A stretch of DNA of 64,000 nucleotides from Microbacterium halophytorum (GTDB taxonomy: Bacteria > Actinomycetota > Actinomycetes > Actinomycetales > Microbacteriaceae), in contig NZ_PNFA01000016.1 of assembly GCF_002970975.1 (NCBI RefSeq), positions 1-64,000 on the forward strand. Reading direction: 5' to 3'. The position numbers were made by a program, and so were the translations under genes. The notes beneath the pieces were generated by a model. It ran no database searches. It saw only the letters and a program-made list of their open reading frames with translations, and was not told the origin of the DNA. This document shows, in pieces, positions 35,809 to 45,256 of this stretch; positions within the stretch are counted from its first letter, which is position 1, and each line of letters opens with the position of its first letter.

Positions 35809-35895
35809 AGCGGACCCAGTCTACGAGCGCTGGCTGAGGGCCCGCCCGAGCTCCGGGGCGTGACGGCGGCGCGGGCGAAGGCGGTGACGACGCCG

Positions 35896-36258
35896 TCAGC
35901 CGACCGTCCAGATCACGCTCATGCGCCACACCATGACCGCCAGCGCGAGAGCCACGACTCCCATCGCGACGACGCTCCACCTGGTGCGGTCGGCGAAGAC
36001 CCAGACGATCGCGGCGATCGGCAGAAGCACCGCCGAGATCAGGTACATCCAGAACTCGAGGAGGTCGCCGGCGGGAGGGTTGCCCGCGAACGGCGCGATG
36101 ATCGCGATCACGACCTGCGCGATCAGGGCGAGCCCGAGCAGCGCCATCGAGCCGACGGAGAGGTCGCTCGGGCGGCGGCCGGCGAAGCCGAGCGCGAGGC
36201 AGAGCACGCCGACGACGCAGGCGAGCGCGATGACGGCGATCGTGTACCAGGTGATCAT
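35896..36258 (-). CDS. Four-helix membrane protein coupled to truB
   Basis: The 120-residue product has four membrane helices (about residues 4-24, 36-57, 67-86 and 95-112) and almost no soluble part. ATG 36258 overlaps the truB stop as ATGA, so it is translated from the truB message. It is similar in size and topology to the next gene in the operon but not obviously homologous. Function unknown. Confidence 0.8.
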   Translation of the reverse strand: MITWYTIAVIALACVVGVLCLALGFAGRRPSDLSVGSMALLGLALIAQVVIAIIAPFAGNPPAGDLLEFWMYLISAVLLPIAAIVWVFADRTRWSVVAMGVVALALAVMVWRMSVIWTVG

Positions 36259-37142
36259 GCGTTCTCCGGCATGTTCATGGCCGACTTCAGCGCGGAGCCG
36301 CGCTTCTCGACGATTCCGACGAGAGCGCCGGACGGGTCGACCGCGGCCGCGTTCGTCTCTGGCACGAGGTGTGCGAGGCCCTCGAGACGCTTGCCGTGGC
36401 GCAGGTCGCGCGCCTGCTCTGCCGTGACCTCGATGCTCCCGACGGCGCGCGCGGCGACGTCGGCGGGCGCCATCGGCTCCGCCCCGTCGAGCCCGTCGGC
36501 CGACACGGCGTCGGCGACGTCGAACTCGCCGACCCGCGTGCGGCGCAGCCGGGTGAGGTGCCCGCCGACGCCGAGGCCTGCGCCGAGGTCGCGCGCGAGG
36601 GCCCGGATGTAAGTGCCGGACGAGCAGTCGACGGCGACGTCGAGCTCGACGGCCCCGTCGAGGCGTCGGGTCGCGAGCCGCTCGAACCGCGAGACCGTGA
36701 CCGACCTGGCCTTCAGCTCGACCTGCTCCCCCGCGCGCACGCGGTCATAGGCCCTGCGCCCGTCGACCTTGATCGCCGACACGGCGCTCGGCACCTGCTC
36801 GATGTCGCCCGTCAGCTGCGCGATGCCCGCGTCGATCGCGTCGTCGCCCAGGGCCGCCACGGCATCCGGGGCGGCCCTGCCGGTGATCTCGCCGTCGGCG
36901 TCGTCGGAGTCGGTCGACTCCCCCAGCCGAATGGTCGCCTCGTAGGTCTTGCCGAGCCCGACCAGGTACGTCAGCAGGCGGGTCGCCCCGTCGATGCCGA
37001 TGAGCAGCAGCCCCGTCGCCATCGGGTCGAGCGTGCCGGCGTGCCCGACCTTGCGGGTGCCGAACGCGCGCCGCGTGCGGGCGACGACGTCGTGACTGGT
37101 CACGCCCTGCGGCTTGTCGACGAGGAGCACGCCAGAAGTCAT
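36255..37142 (-). CDS. truB: TruB, tRNA pseudouridine-55 synthase
   Basis: The 295-residue enzyme converts U55 in the tRNA T-loop to pseudouridine. The catalytic aspartate is D39 in VGHAGTLDPMATG; VLLVDKPQGVTSHDVV starts the fold, and SSGTYIRALARDLG is the conserved C-terminal motif. It heads an operon with two membrane genes and ribF. In many actinobacteria it directly follows rbfA; here rbfA is 8 kb away on the same strand, separated by accessory genes. Confidence 0.96.
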   Translation of the reverse strand: MTSGVLLVDKPQGVTSHDVVARTRRAFGTRKVGHAGTLDPMATGLLLIGIDGATRLLTYLVGLGKTYEATIRLGESTDSDDADGEITGRAAPDAVAALGDDAIDAGIAQLTGDIEQVPSAVSAIKVDGRRAYDRVRAGEQVELKARSVTVSRFERLATRRLDGAVELDVAVDCSSGTYIRALARDLGAGLGVGGHLTRLRRTRVGEFDVADAVSADGLDGAEPMAPADVAARAVGSIEVTAEQARDLRHGKRLEGLAHLVPETNAAAVDPSGALVGIVEKRGSALKSAMNMPENA

Positions 37143-37197
37143 GCCCCCAGCCTATGCGGGCGAGCCTGGGCCTCCCCCACGACGCCGCGCCCGCGCC

Positions 37198-38745
37198 TCA
37201 GCGGCGCCGGATGAGCAGAACGCCGTCGTCGACCGTGCCCGCCTCGCCGGCGGGCGACGTGAGCTCGCGCTCGCGGGTCTCGCAGAGCACGAGCTCCCAT
37301 TCGGCCGCGTCGAGGCCGAGGCGGGCGTGCTCCTCCGCCGGCGGCAGGAAGGTGTGGTGGCCGGCGTGCGCAGGCGCCCAGGTCGGCGCGCCGGCGTGCG
37401 ACGTGATCAGCAGGTGCCCACCGGGCGCCACCTTGTTCGCCGCCTCGCGCAGCAGGTCCTCGCGCGGGATCTCGGCCGGCGAGTGCAGGAAGCTCGATGT
37501 GACGAGGTCGAACGCCCCGTCCGGTTGGTCCCGCACGTCGCCCGCGACGAACACCGCACCGGCCGCGACGCCCGCGGCCTCCGCGGCCTCCGCGGCGCGT
37601 CCGGCCGCCGTCGGGGAGATGTCGACGCCGGTCGCGTGCCAGCCGTGCTGCGCGAGCCAGATGACGTCGGCGCCCTCGCCGCTGCCGAGGTCCAGCGCCG
37701 TGCCTGGTTCGAGGCCCGCGGCGACATCGGCGAGCACGGCGTTCGCGGAGTGCGACCACACCCTGTCCGCCTCCGCGTAGCGCTCCTCCCACAGCTCGGC
37801 GGAGGCGACCTGCGGCCACGTGCCTCCCGCCGCCTCGTCGAACTCCCACCCGACGAGCGCGCCGTTCACGGCCGCGCCGGCGAACGAGCCGTCGCCCATC
37901 GACTTCGGCACGTTCGCGCCGGGGTTCACGACGTTCCCGGCGGCCCACACGCGCTCATCGCTCGTGCGGCCCATCTCGTCGACGGCGAGGAACGAGCCGA
38001 GCGGGGTGTCGCGACGCTCCAGCCCGAGCGGTGCCAGGAAGCCGTCGTGCGGCAGGGCGTCGGCGAACGTGAAGATCGCGTCGACCGCGACCTCCTGCCC
38101 GTCCGCCAGCGCGACGGACGAGATGGCATCGCCGTCGCCTCGCACCTCGACGACGGCCGAGTCCTCCAGCCGCAGGCCCCGCGAGCGCAGCCGCGCCTTC
38201 GTCTCGTCGGACAGGTCGCCGAGCCCCTCCGTGAACACCGTCAGCCGGTCGCTCCATTGCCGGATCATCTCCGCCTGGTGCATGCTGAGCGGCGAGGTCG
38301 CGAGCACCGCGAGGCGCTCGCCGCGGACCTCCCAGCCGTGGCAGTAGGGGCAGTGCAGCACCGTCCGCCCCCAGCGCTCGGCGAGGCCGGGGATCTCGGG
38401 GAGGCGGTCGGTCAGCCCCGTCGCGACGATCAGCGCGCGAGCGGAGAGCAGCTCACCGCTCGACAGCTCGGCGCGCAGCCCGCCGTCCGTCCGATCGACC
38501 GACGCGATCTCGGCGTCGGCGAACTCGACTCCGTACGCCGCCGCCTCTGCGCGACCCCGCTCGCGGAACTCGGCGGGCGGCATCCCCTCGGCGCCGAGCA
38601 CTCCGTGCATGTGCTCGGCGAAGCGGTTCCGACCCCGGCCCGCGTCGACGACGAGCACGCGCCTGCGCGCCCTGCCGAGCATGAGCGCGGCCGAGAGGCC
38701 GGCGGGCCCGCCGCCGGCGACGATGACATCCCATGAGTTCTCCAT
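37198..38745 (-). CDS. Thioredoxin-reductase-like oxidoreductase fused to a SAM methyltransferase
   Basis: The 515-residue protein has two enzymes in one chain. Residues 1 to about 302 are an FAD/NAD(P) oxidoreductase: FAD motif VAGGGPAGLSAALMLG, redox pair C132-C135 in HCPYCHGWEV, and the C-terminal flavin motif VWAAGNVVNPG. Residues about 310-515 are a class I methyltransferase with SAM motif TALDLGSGEGAD (349-360) and acidic VTGVDIS-type strand. ATG 38745 is the first plausible start, with no clear ribosome-binding site. The divergent XRE-cupin gene probably regulates it. The substrate is unknown; detoxification of a metalloid or thiol compound is one inference. Confidence 0.88.
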   Translation of the reverse strand: MENSWDVIVAGGGPAGLSAALMLGRARRRVLVVDAGRGRNRFAEHMHGVLGAEGMPPAEFRERGRAEAAAYGVEFADAEIASVDRTDGGLRAELSSGELLSARALIVATGLTDRLPEIPGLAERWGRTVLHCPYCHGWEVRGERLAVLATSPLSMHQAEMIRQWSDRLTVFTEGLGDLSDETKARLRSRGLRLEDSAVVEVRGDGDAISSVALADGQEVAVDAIFTFADALPHDGFLAPLGLERRDTPLGSFLAVDEMGRTSDERVWAAGNVVNPGANVPKSMGDGSFAGAAVNGALVGWEFDEAAGGTWPQVASAELWEERYAEADRVWSHSANAVLADVAAGLEPGTALDLGSGEGADVIWLAQHGWHATGVDISPTAAGRAAEAAEAAGVAAGAVFVAGDVRDQPDGAFDLVTSSFLHSPAEIPREDLLREAANKVAPGGHLLITSHAGAPTWAPAHAGHHTFLPPAEEHARLGLDAAEWELVLCETRERELTSPAGEAGTVDDGVLLIRRR

Positions 38746-38777
38746 GCACACAGGATCTGCGATACTGAGAACGATTC

Positions 38778-38791
38778 GCAAACAGTTTTGC
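38778..38791. promoter_or_regulatory. Palindrome in the shared promoter of the fusion and XRE-cupin genes
   Basis: GCAAA, four bases, then TTTGC form a perfect inverted repeat in the 68-bp gap between two divergent starts. It is a plausible operator for the XRE-cupin protein, whose start lies 23 bases away. Binding is inferred from position only. Confidence 0.4.
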
Positions 38792-38813
38792 AGTTTCGGC
38801 AAGGAGGATCCGG

Positions 38814-39368
38814 ATGCGCCAGGAGCTCGCACAGATCGGCCCGCGGCTCAGGGCCGCGCGCCAGGCTCAGGGACTCACTCTCGAGCAGCTCGCGGAAGGG
38901 GCGGGGATGTCGGCGAGCACGCTGTCCAGGCTCGAGTCGGGCAAGCGCCAGGCGAACCTGGAGCTGCTGCTCCCCCTCACGCGCCGCCTGGGCATTCGAG
39001 TGGACGACCTGCTGCCGCCGGAGCAGGAGGATCCGCGCGTGCGGCGGCCGGCCGTGCGGAGGGACGGCCTCGAGATCGTTCCTCTCGCGCCGGAGCACTC
39101 GAACGTGAAGACGTACAAGATCACCTACGCGCCGAACCTGCCGCTGCCGGCGCTCGTCACGCACGACGGCTACGAATGGCTGTACGTGCTGAGCGGCCGA
39201 CTGCGCCTGCGGCTCGGCGAGCAGGACCTCACGCTGACGCGCGGCGAGGCGGCCGAGTTCGACACCCGCACACCGCACGCGATGTCGGCCGTCGGCGGCC
39301 GCGGCGCCCAGGTCATCAGCATCTTCAACGAAACGGGCGCCAGGATGCACACCCGGACGGACGGATAG
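38814..39368 (+). CDS. XRE-family regulator with a cupin domain
   Basis: The 184-residue protein has an N-terminal HTH_3 domain (about residues 10-65; LEQLAEGAGMSASTLSRLES) and a C-terminal cupin barrel (about 105-180; LYVLSGRLRLRLGEQDLTL and GEAAEFDTRTPHAMSA). Such proteins sense a small molecule in the cupin and control adjacent genes. ATG 38814 has AAGGAGG upstream. It is divergent from the oxidoreductase-methyltransferase fusion, the likely target. Confidence 0.88.
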   Translation: MRQELAQIGPRLRAARQAQGLTLEQLAEGAGMSASTLSRLESGKRQANLELLLPLTRRLGIRVDDLLPPEQEDPRVRRPAVRRDGLEIVPLAPEHSNVKTYKITYAPNLPLPALVTHDGYEWLYVLSGRLRLRLGEQDLTLTRGEAAEFDTRTPHAMSAVGGRGAQVISIFNETGARMHTRTDG

Positions 39369-39411
39369 GCGCACATCGACCAGCGCGGCGGCGCGGAATC
39401 ACGAGACGCGC

Positions 39412-40044
39412 CTACTCCTCGGCGGTCTCCTCGCAGGCGGGGGCGGCTTCCGGCGCCACCAGCATTCCGACGACGCGGTCGCCGGCGCCCAGCTCGAACG
39501 CGACGCCGGGGTCGGCCTCCGGATGCACGACCTCGACGTCTCCGGACGAACGCTCCGAGAACGCGGGATAGACAGCCGTGACCTCGTCGCGCATCGAGCC
39601 GATGCCGAGGCCCTCGCGCGTGCGCGGAGCCTCCGAGGGGGCGCCGATGCTCCCCGCCACCTCGACGGCGGCGATCTCGGAGCCGTCGCTGACGAACGTC
39701 ACCGTGACCCCGCCATCGCCCGTCCACTCCGCACCGCAATCCGCGATGCGCCGCCACTGGCCGGGAAGGGCGCCGAGCGTCTCGTCGAAACGCGCACCGA
39801 CGCGGATGTCGCCGACGCCCTCGCCGGACACGACCCAGGTCGCCGGGTCGTCCGGATCGTGATCGATGCCGGCGACAGGGGGTTCGGCCACGGCCGACAG
39901 GGTGCCGGGCCGGTCCGACGCGCCCTGCGCGCCGCCGGAGGCGTCGCCGCATGCGGCGAGCGCGCCGACGAGCACCGTGGTCGCGGCGATCACGGCGGCG
40001 GCGCGCAGGCGCGCGGAAGTCCGGAGCGGGGGCACGGCGTCCAC
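39412..40044 (-). CDS. Secreted lipoprotein of unknown function
   Basis: The 210-residue product from GTG 40044 has a signal peptide and lipobox GALAAC. The mature part contains a region (VVSGEGVGDIRVGARFDETL to EGLGIGSMRDEV) that looks like two copies of a short unit, G-x-G-(I/S)-x-x-x-x, seen in other actinobacterial surface lipoproteins. I cannot name a family. It is convergent with the XRE-cupin gene and divergent from mutY. Confidence 0.75.
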   Translation of the reverse strand: MDAVPPLRTSARLRAAAVIAATTVLVGALAACGDASGGAQGASDRPGTLSAVAEPPVAGIDHDPDDPATWVVSGEGVGDIRVGARFDETLGALPGQWRRIADCGAEWTGDGGVTVTFVSDGSEIAAVEVAGSIGAPSEAPRTREGLGIGSMRDEVTAVYPAFSERSSGDVEVVHPEADPGVAFELGAGDRVVGMLVAPEAAPACEETAEE

Positions 40045-40204
40045 GCTACGAACGCCAGGTCACAGGACGGCCGCGCGCCGATCACGGTTCTGTCGCGATC
40101 GCCCGAACCGACGTTCAGGAAGCGACGGCGACGCGTGCTATGGCGGCCGGAGACCCGCGCCGCCGCCGGGCGCCCGCCGCGGATCTCCGGCATACGCTGG
40201 AGAG

Positions 40205-41068
40205 ATGCCCGCCCTCGCCGACACCCTCGTGCCGTGGTACCGCCGGAACGCACGCGAACTGCCCTGGCGGGCGGAGGGCTTCGGCGCGTGGGGCGTGCTC
40301 GTGTCGGAGTTCATGCTGCAGCAGACCCCCGTCGCGCGCGTGATCCCGCTGCTCGACGCCTGGCTGGCCCGCTGGCCGACGCCGACGGCGCTGGCGGACG
40401 ACTCCCCGGCCGAGGCCGTGAGGGCATGGGCGAACCTCGGCTACCCGCGCCGCGCCATCTGGCTGCACCGCGCGGCCGTGCAGATCCGCGATCGCCACGC
40501 CGGCGCCGTGCCGCGCGACGTCGATGACCTCCTCGCGCTCACGGGCATCGGCGACTACACGGCGCGGGCCGTCGCCGCCTTCGCATACGGCGATCGACAC
40601 CCCGTCGTCGACACGAACACGCGCCGGGTCCTGGCGCGCGCCATCGGCGGCCGGGCGCATCCGGATGCCCCGAAGCCCGCGGACCTCGAGGCGATGGCCG
40701 CGCTCCTGCCGCCGTCGCGCGCCGAGGCGGCGGTGATGAACGCCGCCGTCATGGAGCTCGGACAGGTGATCTGCACGGCGCGCTCCCCCGAATGCGACGC
40801 ATGCCCCATCCGGAATGAATGCGCCTGGTGGGCGGCCGGGCGGCCCGAGACGCCGGACACGCGGCGGAAGCAGGCCCGCTACGAGGGCAGCGACCGCCAG
40901 GCGCGCGGCGCCGTGCTGCGCGAACTGCGCGGCGCGGACGCGCCGGTGCCTCAGCCACGGGTGCTGGCGGACTGGCACGACCCGGCCCAGCGCGACCGCG
41001 CCATCCTGACGCTGTTGGACGACGGCCTCATCGATGCAACCGACGGCGCGCTGCACCTGCCGGCCTGA
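40205..41068 (+). CDS. mutY: MutY-like A/G-specific adenine glycosylase
   Basis: The 287-residue enzyme removes adenine mispaired with 8-oxoguanine. The helix-hairpin-helix LTGIGDYTARAVAAFAYG is followed by the catalytic Asp in PVVDTNTRRVLARA. The [4Fe-4S] cysteines CTARSPECDACPIRNEC have the CX6CX2CX5C spacing. It is shorter than MutY of E. coli (about 350) and lacks most of the C-terminal Nudix-like domain that reads 8-oxoG, as in several actinobacterial MutY proteins. ATG 40205 fits. Confidence 0.92.
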   Translation: MPALADTLVPWYRRNARELPWRAEGFGAWGVLVSEFMLQQTPVARVIPLLDAWLARWPTPTALADDSPAEAVRAWANLGYPRRAIWLHRAAVQIRDRHAGAVPRDVDDLLALTGIGDYTARAVAAFAYGDRHPVVDTNTRRVLARAIGGRAHPDAPKPADLEAMAALLPPSRAEAAVMNAAVMELGQVICTARSPECDACPIRNECAWWAAGRPETPDTRRKQARYEGSDRQARGAVLRELRGADAPVPQPRVLADWHDPAQRDRAILTLLDDGLIDATDGALHLPA

Positions 41069-41092
41069 GCACGGCGCGGGCGCGGCTCGGGC

Positions 41093-41815
41093 TCAGCCCT
41101 GGCCGCCGCTCGTGACGAATGCCGTGATGGCGTCGGTGTCGGTCACGTCGCCCTTGTAGCTCGTCCCATCGACGATCAGCGTCGGCGTGCCGGTGACCGC
41201 CTCGATGTCCGCACCCTCGATCCCGGCGAGCGCGGTGTCGTTCGACTCCTGGATCCACGCGGCGTACCGGCTCTCGCCGATGCACTCCTCGAGCCCTTCG
41301 CCGCCGAACGGCCGCAGCAGCTCCACGAGCTGCTCGTCGCTGAGGCCTTCCGAGCCCTCGTCCGGCTGCTCGTCGAAGAGCGCCGCCACGGCGTCGAGCA
41401 CGCCTTCGGGGCGCTCGACCGCGACGCAGGTGAGCGCCGACCCTGCCCGGGTGGAGTACGCCGTGCCCTGCGACGCGCGGTCGAGGAAGTTCATGGGGTG
41501 GATCGAGTACGTGATCTCGCCCTCGTCGACGAGCGAGGCCAGCTCGGCGCCCGCCGCCTCCTCGAACTGCCCGCAGATCGGGCACATCGGGTCGATCCAC
41601 GCCTGCACGTCGATCGGCCCGTCGCCGACGACGATCGCGTGGTCGTCGAACTGCACGGCGCCCGACTCCTCCGCGGGCGGGGGCGTGAACGGCGTCTCCG
41701 CGATCTCGGGGACGTCTGCCTCTTCCTGCGATCCGGGAAGGAAGGCGCACCCGGCGAACGCGAGGGCTGTCAGGAGGGCGAGGGCACCCGCTGCGGTGCG
41801 TCGGAATCGCTGCAT
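41093..41815 (-). CDS. DsbA-like thioredoxin-fold lipoprotein
   Basis: I chose ATG 41815, giving 240 residues with a signal peptide and lipobox LAFAGC. The thioredoxin-fold domain has the redox motif CPIC in WIDPMCPICGQFEEAAG, and the cis-proline loop is GTPTLIVDG. It belongs to the DsbA/Thioredoxin_4 group and should act on disulfides outside the membrane. It is convergent with mutY and divergent from the TetR gene. A DsbB/VKOR partner is not in the window. Confidence 0.88.
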   Translation of the reverse strand: MQRFRRTAAGALALLTALAFAGCAFLPGSQEEADVPEIAETPFTPPPAEESGAVQFDDHAIVVGDGPIDVQAWIDPMCPICGQFEEAAGAELASLVDEGEITYSIHPMNFLDRASQGTAYSTRAGSALTCVAVERPEGVLDAVAALFDEQPDEGSEGLSDEQLVELLRPFGGEGLEECIGESRYAAWIQESNDTALAGIEGADIEAVTGTPTLIVDGTSYKGDVTDTDAITAFVTSGGQG

Positions 41816-41895
41816 GGCTTCATCCTCCCCCATCCGAGATCGACGCGGGCTCAGCTTCGGGGCGGATGGGACCCCGCGGGACCGCACGCCGCCTG

Positions 41896-41924
41896 TTGAC
41901 CCGAACTGAACAAGTGTTTAGTCT
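41896..41924 (+). promoter_or_regulatory. Promoter of the TetR-ABC operon
   Basis: TTGACC (41896-41901) and TAGTCT (41919-41924) are separated by exactly 17 bases. The expected start of transcription is at 41931-41932, the first base of the tetR ATG, so the mRNA should be leaderless. Confidence 0.65.
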
Positions 41925-41941
41925 ACTGAACATGAGTTCAG
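41906..41941. promoter_or_regulatory. Two palindromic operators for the TetR repressor
   Basis: O1 is CTGAACA-AG-TGTTTAG (41906-41921), palindromic in 6 of 7 positions, between the -35 and -10. O2 is CTGAAC-ATGA-GTTCAG (41926-41941), a perfect palindrome that contains the ATG. Their centres are 20 bases apart, two helical turns, so dimers would lie on the same face. Confidence 0.7.
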
Positions 41942-42582
41942 CGCGGGACGACCTGACGACGAGGGCACGCATCCGGGATGCCGCCGTCGCGGCGTTCGCG
42001 TCATCCGGGTTCGCCCGCACGACGATCCGGCGCATCGCCGGCGATGCCGGCGTCTCGCCGGCGCTCGTCATGCACCATTTCGGTTCGAAGGCCGAGCTGC
42101 GCTCCGCGTGCGACGACTACGTGTTCGCCGAGCTGCTCGACAGCAAGCGCAGCGCGGCGATCGGCGGCGGGCCGGCGGCCGTCGTCTCCGCGATCACGGG
42201 CGACGAGCGGATGCGCGCCGTCGTGGACTACATGCTGGCGTCGCTGCTCGACCCGTCGGAGCACGGGCAGCGCTACTTCGACAGTTACGTCGACTTGGTC
42301 GAGGGCCTCCTCCGCGACGGCTTCGCCGGCTATACGTTCCGCCGGTCCGAGGATGCCAGGGCGCAGGCGGCGGCGGTCGCGATCCTCGGCCTGACCCCCG
42401 TGATGCTGCAGCACCGCGTGCAGCACTCGCTCGGCACGGCGGGCACCCCCGAGACGCTGGCCCGCCTGATGCCGCAGATGCTCGATCTCTACAAGCACGG
42501 CGTGATCGCCGATTCCCCCGATGACCAGCCCGATCCGGATCTCCCACAGGACACCGACCCCACAGAACGGAGCACGTCATGA
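41932..42582 (+). CDS. TetR-family repressor of the adjacent ABC exporter
   Basis: The 216-residue protein has a TetR helix-turn-helix (about residues 8-55: [42 protein letters not shown]) and a variable ligand-binding domain. No ribosome-binding site precedes ATG 41932, and the promoter places the RNA start at that ATG, so it is probably leaderless. Its stop overlaps the ATPase start. It probably represses itself and the exporter and is released by a lipophilic compound. Confidence 0.9.
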   Translation: MSSARDDLTTRARIRDAAVAAFASSGFARTTIRRIAGDAGVSPALVMHHFGSKAELRSACDDYVFAELLDSKRSAAIGGGPAAVVSAITGDERMRAVVDYMLASLLDPSEHGQRYFDSYVDLVEGLLRDGFAGYTFRRSEDARAQAAAVAILGLTPVMLQHRVQHSLGTAGTPETLARLMPQMLDLYKHGVIADSPDDQPDPDLPQDTDPTERSTS

Positions 42583-43520
42583 CCAGCACCAATGCCGCTG
42601 CCGCCGTCGCCCCGGCGCCGCACGACCCAGAAGCCGCGGTCGACATCGCGGGCCTGAAGAAGAGCTACGGCCGAGTCACCGCGCTCGACGGCTTCGACCT
42701 CACAGTCGCGCCCGGCGAGGTGCACGGCCTGCTCGGCCCGAACGGCGCGGGCAAATCGACGACCATGCGCATCCTGCTCGGCATCCTCCGCCGAGACTCG
42801 GGCCGCGTGCGGCTGCTCGGGGGCGACCCGTTCTCCGATGCCGTCCGGCTGCATCGCCGCATCGCATATGTGCCGGGCGACGTCGAGCTCTGGCCGAACC
42901 TCACAGGAGGCGAGGCGATCGACCTGTTCGCCCGCCTGCGCGGCGGCGCCGATCGCGCCAGGCGCGACGAGCTCGTCGAACAGTTCGACCTCGACCCGCG
43001 CAAGAAGGGGCGCACCTACTCGAAGGGCAACCGGCAGAAGGTCGCGCTCATCGCGGCGCTCGCGTCCGACGCGGAGCTCCTGCTGCTCGACGAGCCGACG
43101 GCGGGGCTCGACCCGCTCATGGAGGCCATGTTCCAGGAGTGCATCCGCGAGGCCAAGGCCGCTGGCCGCACCGTCCTCCTGTCGAGCCACATCCTCGCGC
43201 AGGTCGAGGTCCTGGCCGACCGGATCTCCATCGTGCGGCGCGGCAGGGTCGTCGAGACCGGCACGCTGGCCGAAATGCGCCACCTGTCGCGCACGTCCGT
43301 CACCGCGGCCGCCGACGAGCCGCTCGCGTCGCTGGCGGGCCTGCCCGGCGTGCACGGCTTCGCCGACGACGGGCATCAGGTGCGGTTCGACGCCGACGCC
43401 GATCACCTCCCGTCGATCATGCGCGAGCTCTCGGCCCGCGGCGTCCGGACGATCACGGCGACGCCGCCGACCCTCGAACAACTGCTCCTGCGGCACTACG
43501 GGGACGGGGCGGACTCGTGA
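42579..43520 (+). CDS. ABC exporter ATPase
   Basis: The 313-residue ATPase has Walker [11 protein letters not shown], an unusual signature [15 protein letters not shown] in place of LSGGQ, Walker [16 protein letters not shown] and switch histidine SSHIL. A C-terminal domain of about 80 residues follows, as in drug-resistance and polyketide-export ATPases (DrrA/TnrB2-like). The start overlaps the tetR stop by four bases and the stop overlaps the permease start (GTGA), so three genes are tightly coupled. Confidence 0.92.
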   Translation: MTSTNAAAAVAPAPHDPEAAVDIAGLKKSYGRVTALDGFDLTVAPGEVHGLLGPNGAGKSTTMRILLGILRRDSGRVRLLGGDPFSDAVRLHRRIAYVPGDVELWPNLTGGEAIDLFARLRGGADRARRDELVEQFDLDPRKKGRTYSKGNRQKVALIAALASDAELLLLDEPTAGLDPLMEAMFQECIREAKAAGRTVLLSSHILAQVEVLADRISIVRRGRVVETGTLAEMRHLSRTSVTAAADEPLASLAGLPGVHGFADDGHQVRFDADADHLPSIMRELSARGVRTITATPPTLEQLLLRHYGDGADS

Positions 43521-45178
43521 GCGCCAACGCGATCGCCCCCGTCCGCACGGCAGCGACCCGCACGTCGCAAGGGGCACTGACGGGCACGGGCGCGATGCTC
43601 CGGCTCGCGCTGCGCCGCGACCGCATCCGGATGCCCGTCTGGGTGCTCTCGATCGCCGCGCTGACGGCGTACTTCTGCAACGCCATCGGGCTGATCATGG
43701 ACGAGGAGGGCCTCGCGACGTTCGCGGTCTTCGCGTCGAACCCGATCATGGCCCTGATCGGCGGGCCGGGGTACGGGTTCGACGACATCACAGTCCCCCG
43801 GTTCATCGTGGGCATGTACGGCACGAGCCTCATGATCGGCGCCGCCATCATGGGCATCACGACGGTCTCGCGCCACACGCGCGTCGAGGAGCAGACGGGG
43901 CGCGCGGAGCTCATCCGGGCGAATCCGGTCGGCCGCCACGCCGCGCTCGCCTCCTCGCTGATCCTCGCCGCGATCATGAGCATCACGACGGGCCTGCTGA
44001 TGGGGCTCGCCATGCTCTCGGCGCCGATCGATGCCGAACCGGCCGGGTCCGTGCTGTTCGGCCTGAGCGTCGGCGCGGTCGCGCTGGTGTTCGCCGGCGT
44101 CGCCGCCGTGACCGCCCAGCTGTCGGCCTTCTCACGCGCCGCATCCGGCATCGCGGGCGTCGTCCTGGGCGCGGCCTTCGTCGTGCGGGGCCTCGGAGAC
44201 ATGTCGGCTGCGCAGGACGGCGACCTGGCCTGGCTGTCGTGGCTGTCGCCCCTGGGCTGGTCCCTGCAGACGGCACCGTTCACGGAGGACCGATGGTGGC
44301 CGCTCGTCATCAGCCTCGCGGCCGCGGTCGCCCTCGCGCTGCTCGGGTTCGCGCTGCAATCGCGGCGCGACCTCGCCGCCGGGATGCTCCCCGATCGCCT
44401 GGGACGCGCCGAGGCCGTCGGATGGCTGAGGAGCGGCTTCGCGCTCGCGTACCGCCTGCAGCGGGCGAGCCTGATCGGGTGGACGCTCGCGATGCTCGCG
44501 GCCGGCGTGACCTTCGGCGCGTTCGTCGCCCCGATGGCCGAGGGCGCAACCGGCATGCCGGATCAGATCCTCCAGCTGATGGGCGGCGACGACGGGATCG
44601 TGGAGGGCTACCTCGGCTTCATGGCCGTGTACTTCGCGATGATGGCGTCCGTCTTCGTCGTGCTGTCCGCGCAGTCGCTGCGCGGCGAGGAGCAGGTCAC
44701 GCGCGCGGAGGCCGTGCTCGCCGCCTCCGTCGGGCGGTCGGGCTGGCTGCTGTCCTGGACCGCGATCGCGGCGATCGGCGCCGCGTGGCTGATGCTCGTC
44801 GCGGGCGTCGGCGAGGCGCTCGGCGCGGCCGCGGGGGTGTCCGACTGGTCGCTGTTCTGGCCGGTCGTGCTCGGCCACGTCGCGCAGACGGCCGGCGTCT
44901 GGGTCGTGCTGGGGCTCGCCGTCGCGCTGTACGGCCTCTCCCCGCGCCTGACCGGCCTGGTGTGGGTCCTCCTCGTCGGGGGCGCGCTGCTGACGCTCTT
45001 CGGCGAGATGCTCGACCTGCCGGAGGCCGCCCTCGGCGCCTCCCCCTTCGACCACGCGGGCCAGTACCCGGCCGAGGAGCTCGAGTGGGCCGCGATCGGC
45101 GTGATGGCGGGCATCGCGGTGCTGCTCGCGGTGATCGGCGCCGTCGCGTTCCGCCGCCGCGACCTGACCACGACGTGA
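43517..45178 (+). CDS. Large ABC-2 exporter permease, polyketide/drug type
   Basis: The 553-residue membrane protein from GTG 43517 has about twelve membrane helices in two similar halves, so one chain may form the full channel. The family is that of exporters of polyketide antibiotics (TnrB3-like). It contains [20 protein letters not shown], and the second half has [20 protein letters not shown]; both are the same motif (E-x-x-x-R-A-E-x-(I/V)-x-A) repeated once per half. A long terminator follows. The substrate is unknown. Confidence 0.88.
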   Translation: MSANAIAPVRTAATRTSQGALTGTGAMLRLALRRDRIRMPVWVLSIAALTAYFCNAIGLIMDEEGLATFAVFASNPIMALIGGPGYGFDDITVPRFIVGMYGTSLMIGAAIMGITTVSRHTRVEEQTGRAELIRANPVGRHAALASSLILAAIMSITTGLLMGLAMLSAPIDAEPAGSVLFGLSVGAVALVFAGVAAVTAQLSAFSRAASGIAGVVLGAAFVVRGLGDMSAAQDGDLAWLSWLSPLGWSLQTAPFTEDRWWPLVISLAAAVALALLGFALQSRRDLAAGMLPDRLGRAEAVGWLRSGFALAYRLQRASLIGWTLAMLAAGVTFGAFVAPMAEGATGMPDQILQLMGGDDGIVEGYLGFMAVYFAMMASVFVVLSAQSLRGEEQVTRAEAVLAASVGRSGWLLSWTAIAAIGAAWLMLVAGVGEALGAAAGVSDWSLFWPVVLGHVAQTAGVWVVLGLAVALYGLSPRLTGLVWVLLVGGALLTLFGEMLDLPEAALGASPFDHAGQYPAEELEWAAIGVMAGIAVLLAVIGAVAFRRRDLTTT

Positions 45179-45181
45179 CGA

Positions 45182-45229
45182 GACGGACGCAGGGGCCGGA
45201 TGCGCGTGCATCCGGCCCCCGCGTCCGTC
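45182..45229. terminator. Bidirectional terminator between exporter and rbfA
   Basis: A 22-position stem (45182-45203 with 45208-45229) with one A-C mismatch closes a 4-base loop between convergent genes. Confidence 0.85.
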
Positions 45230-45256
45230 TCGTCCGCGCGATGCGCGGTCAGGAGC

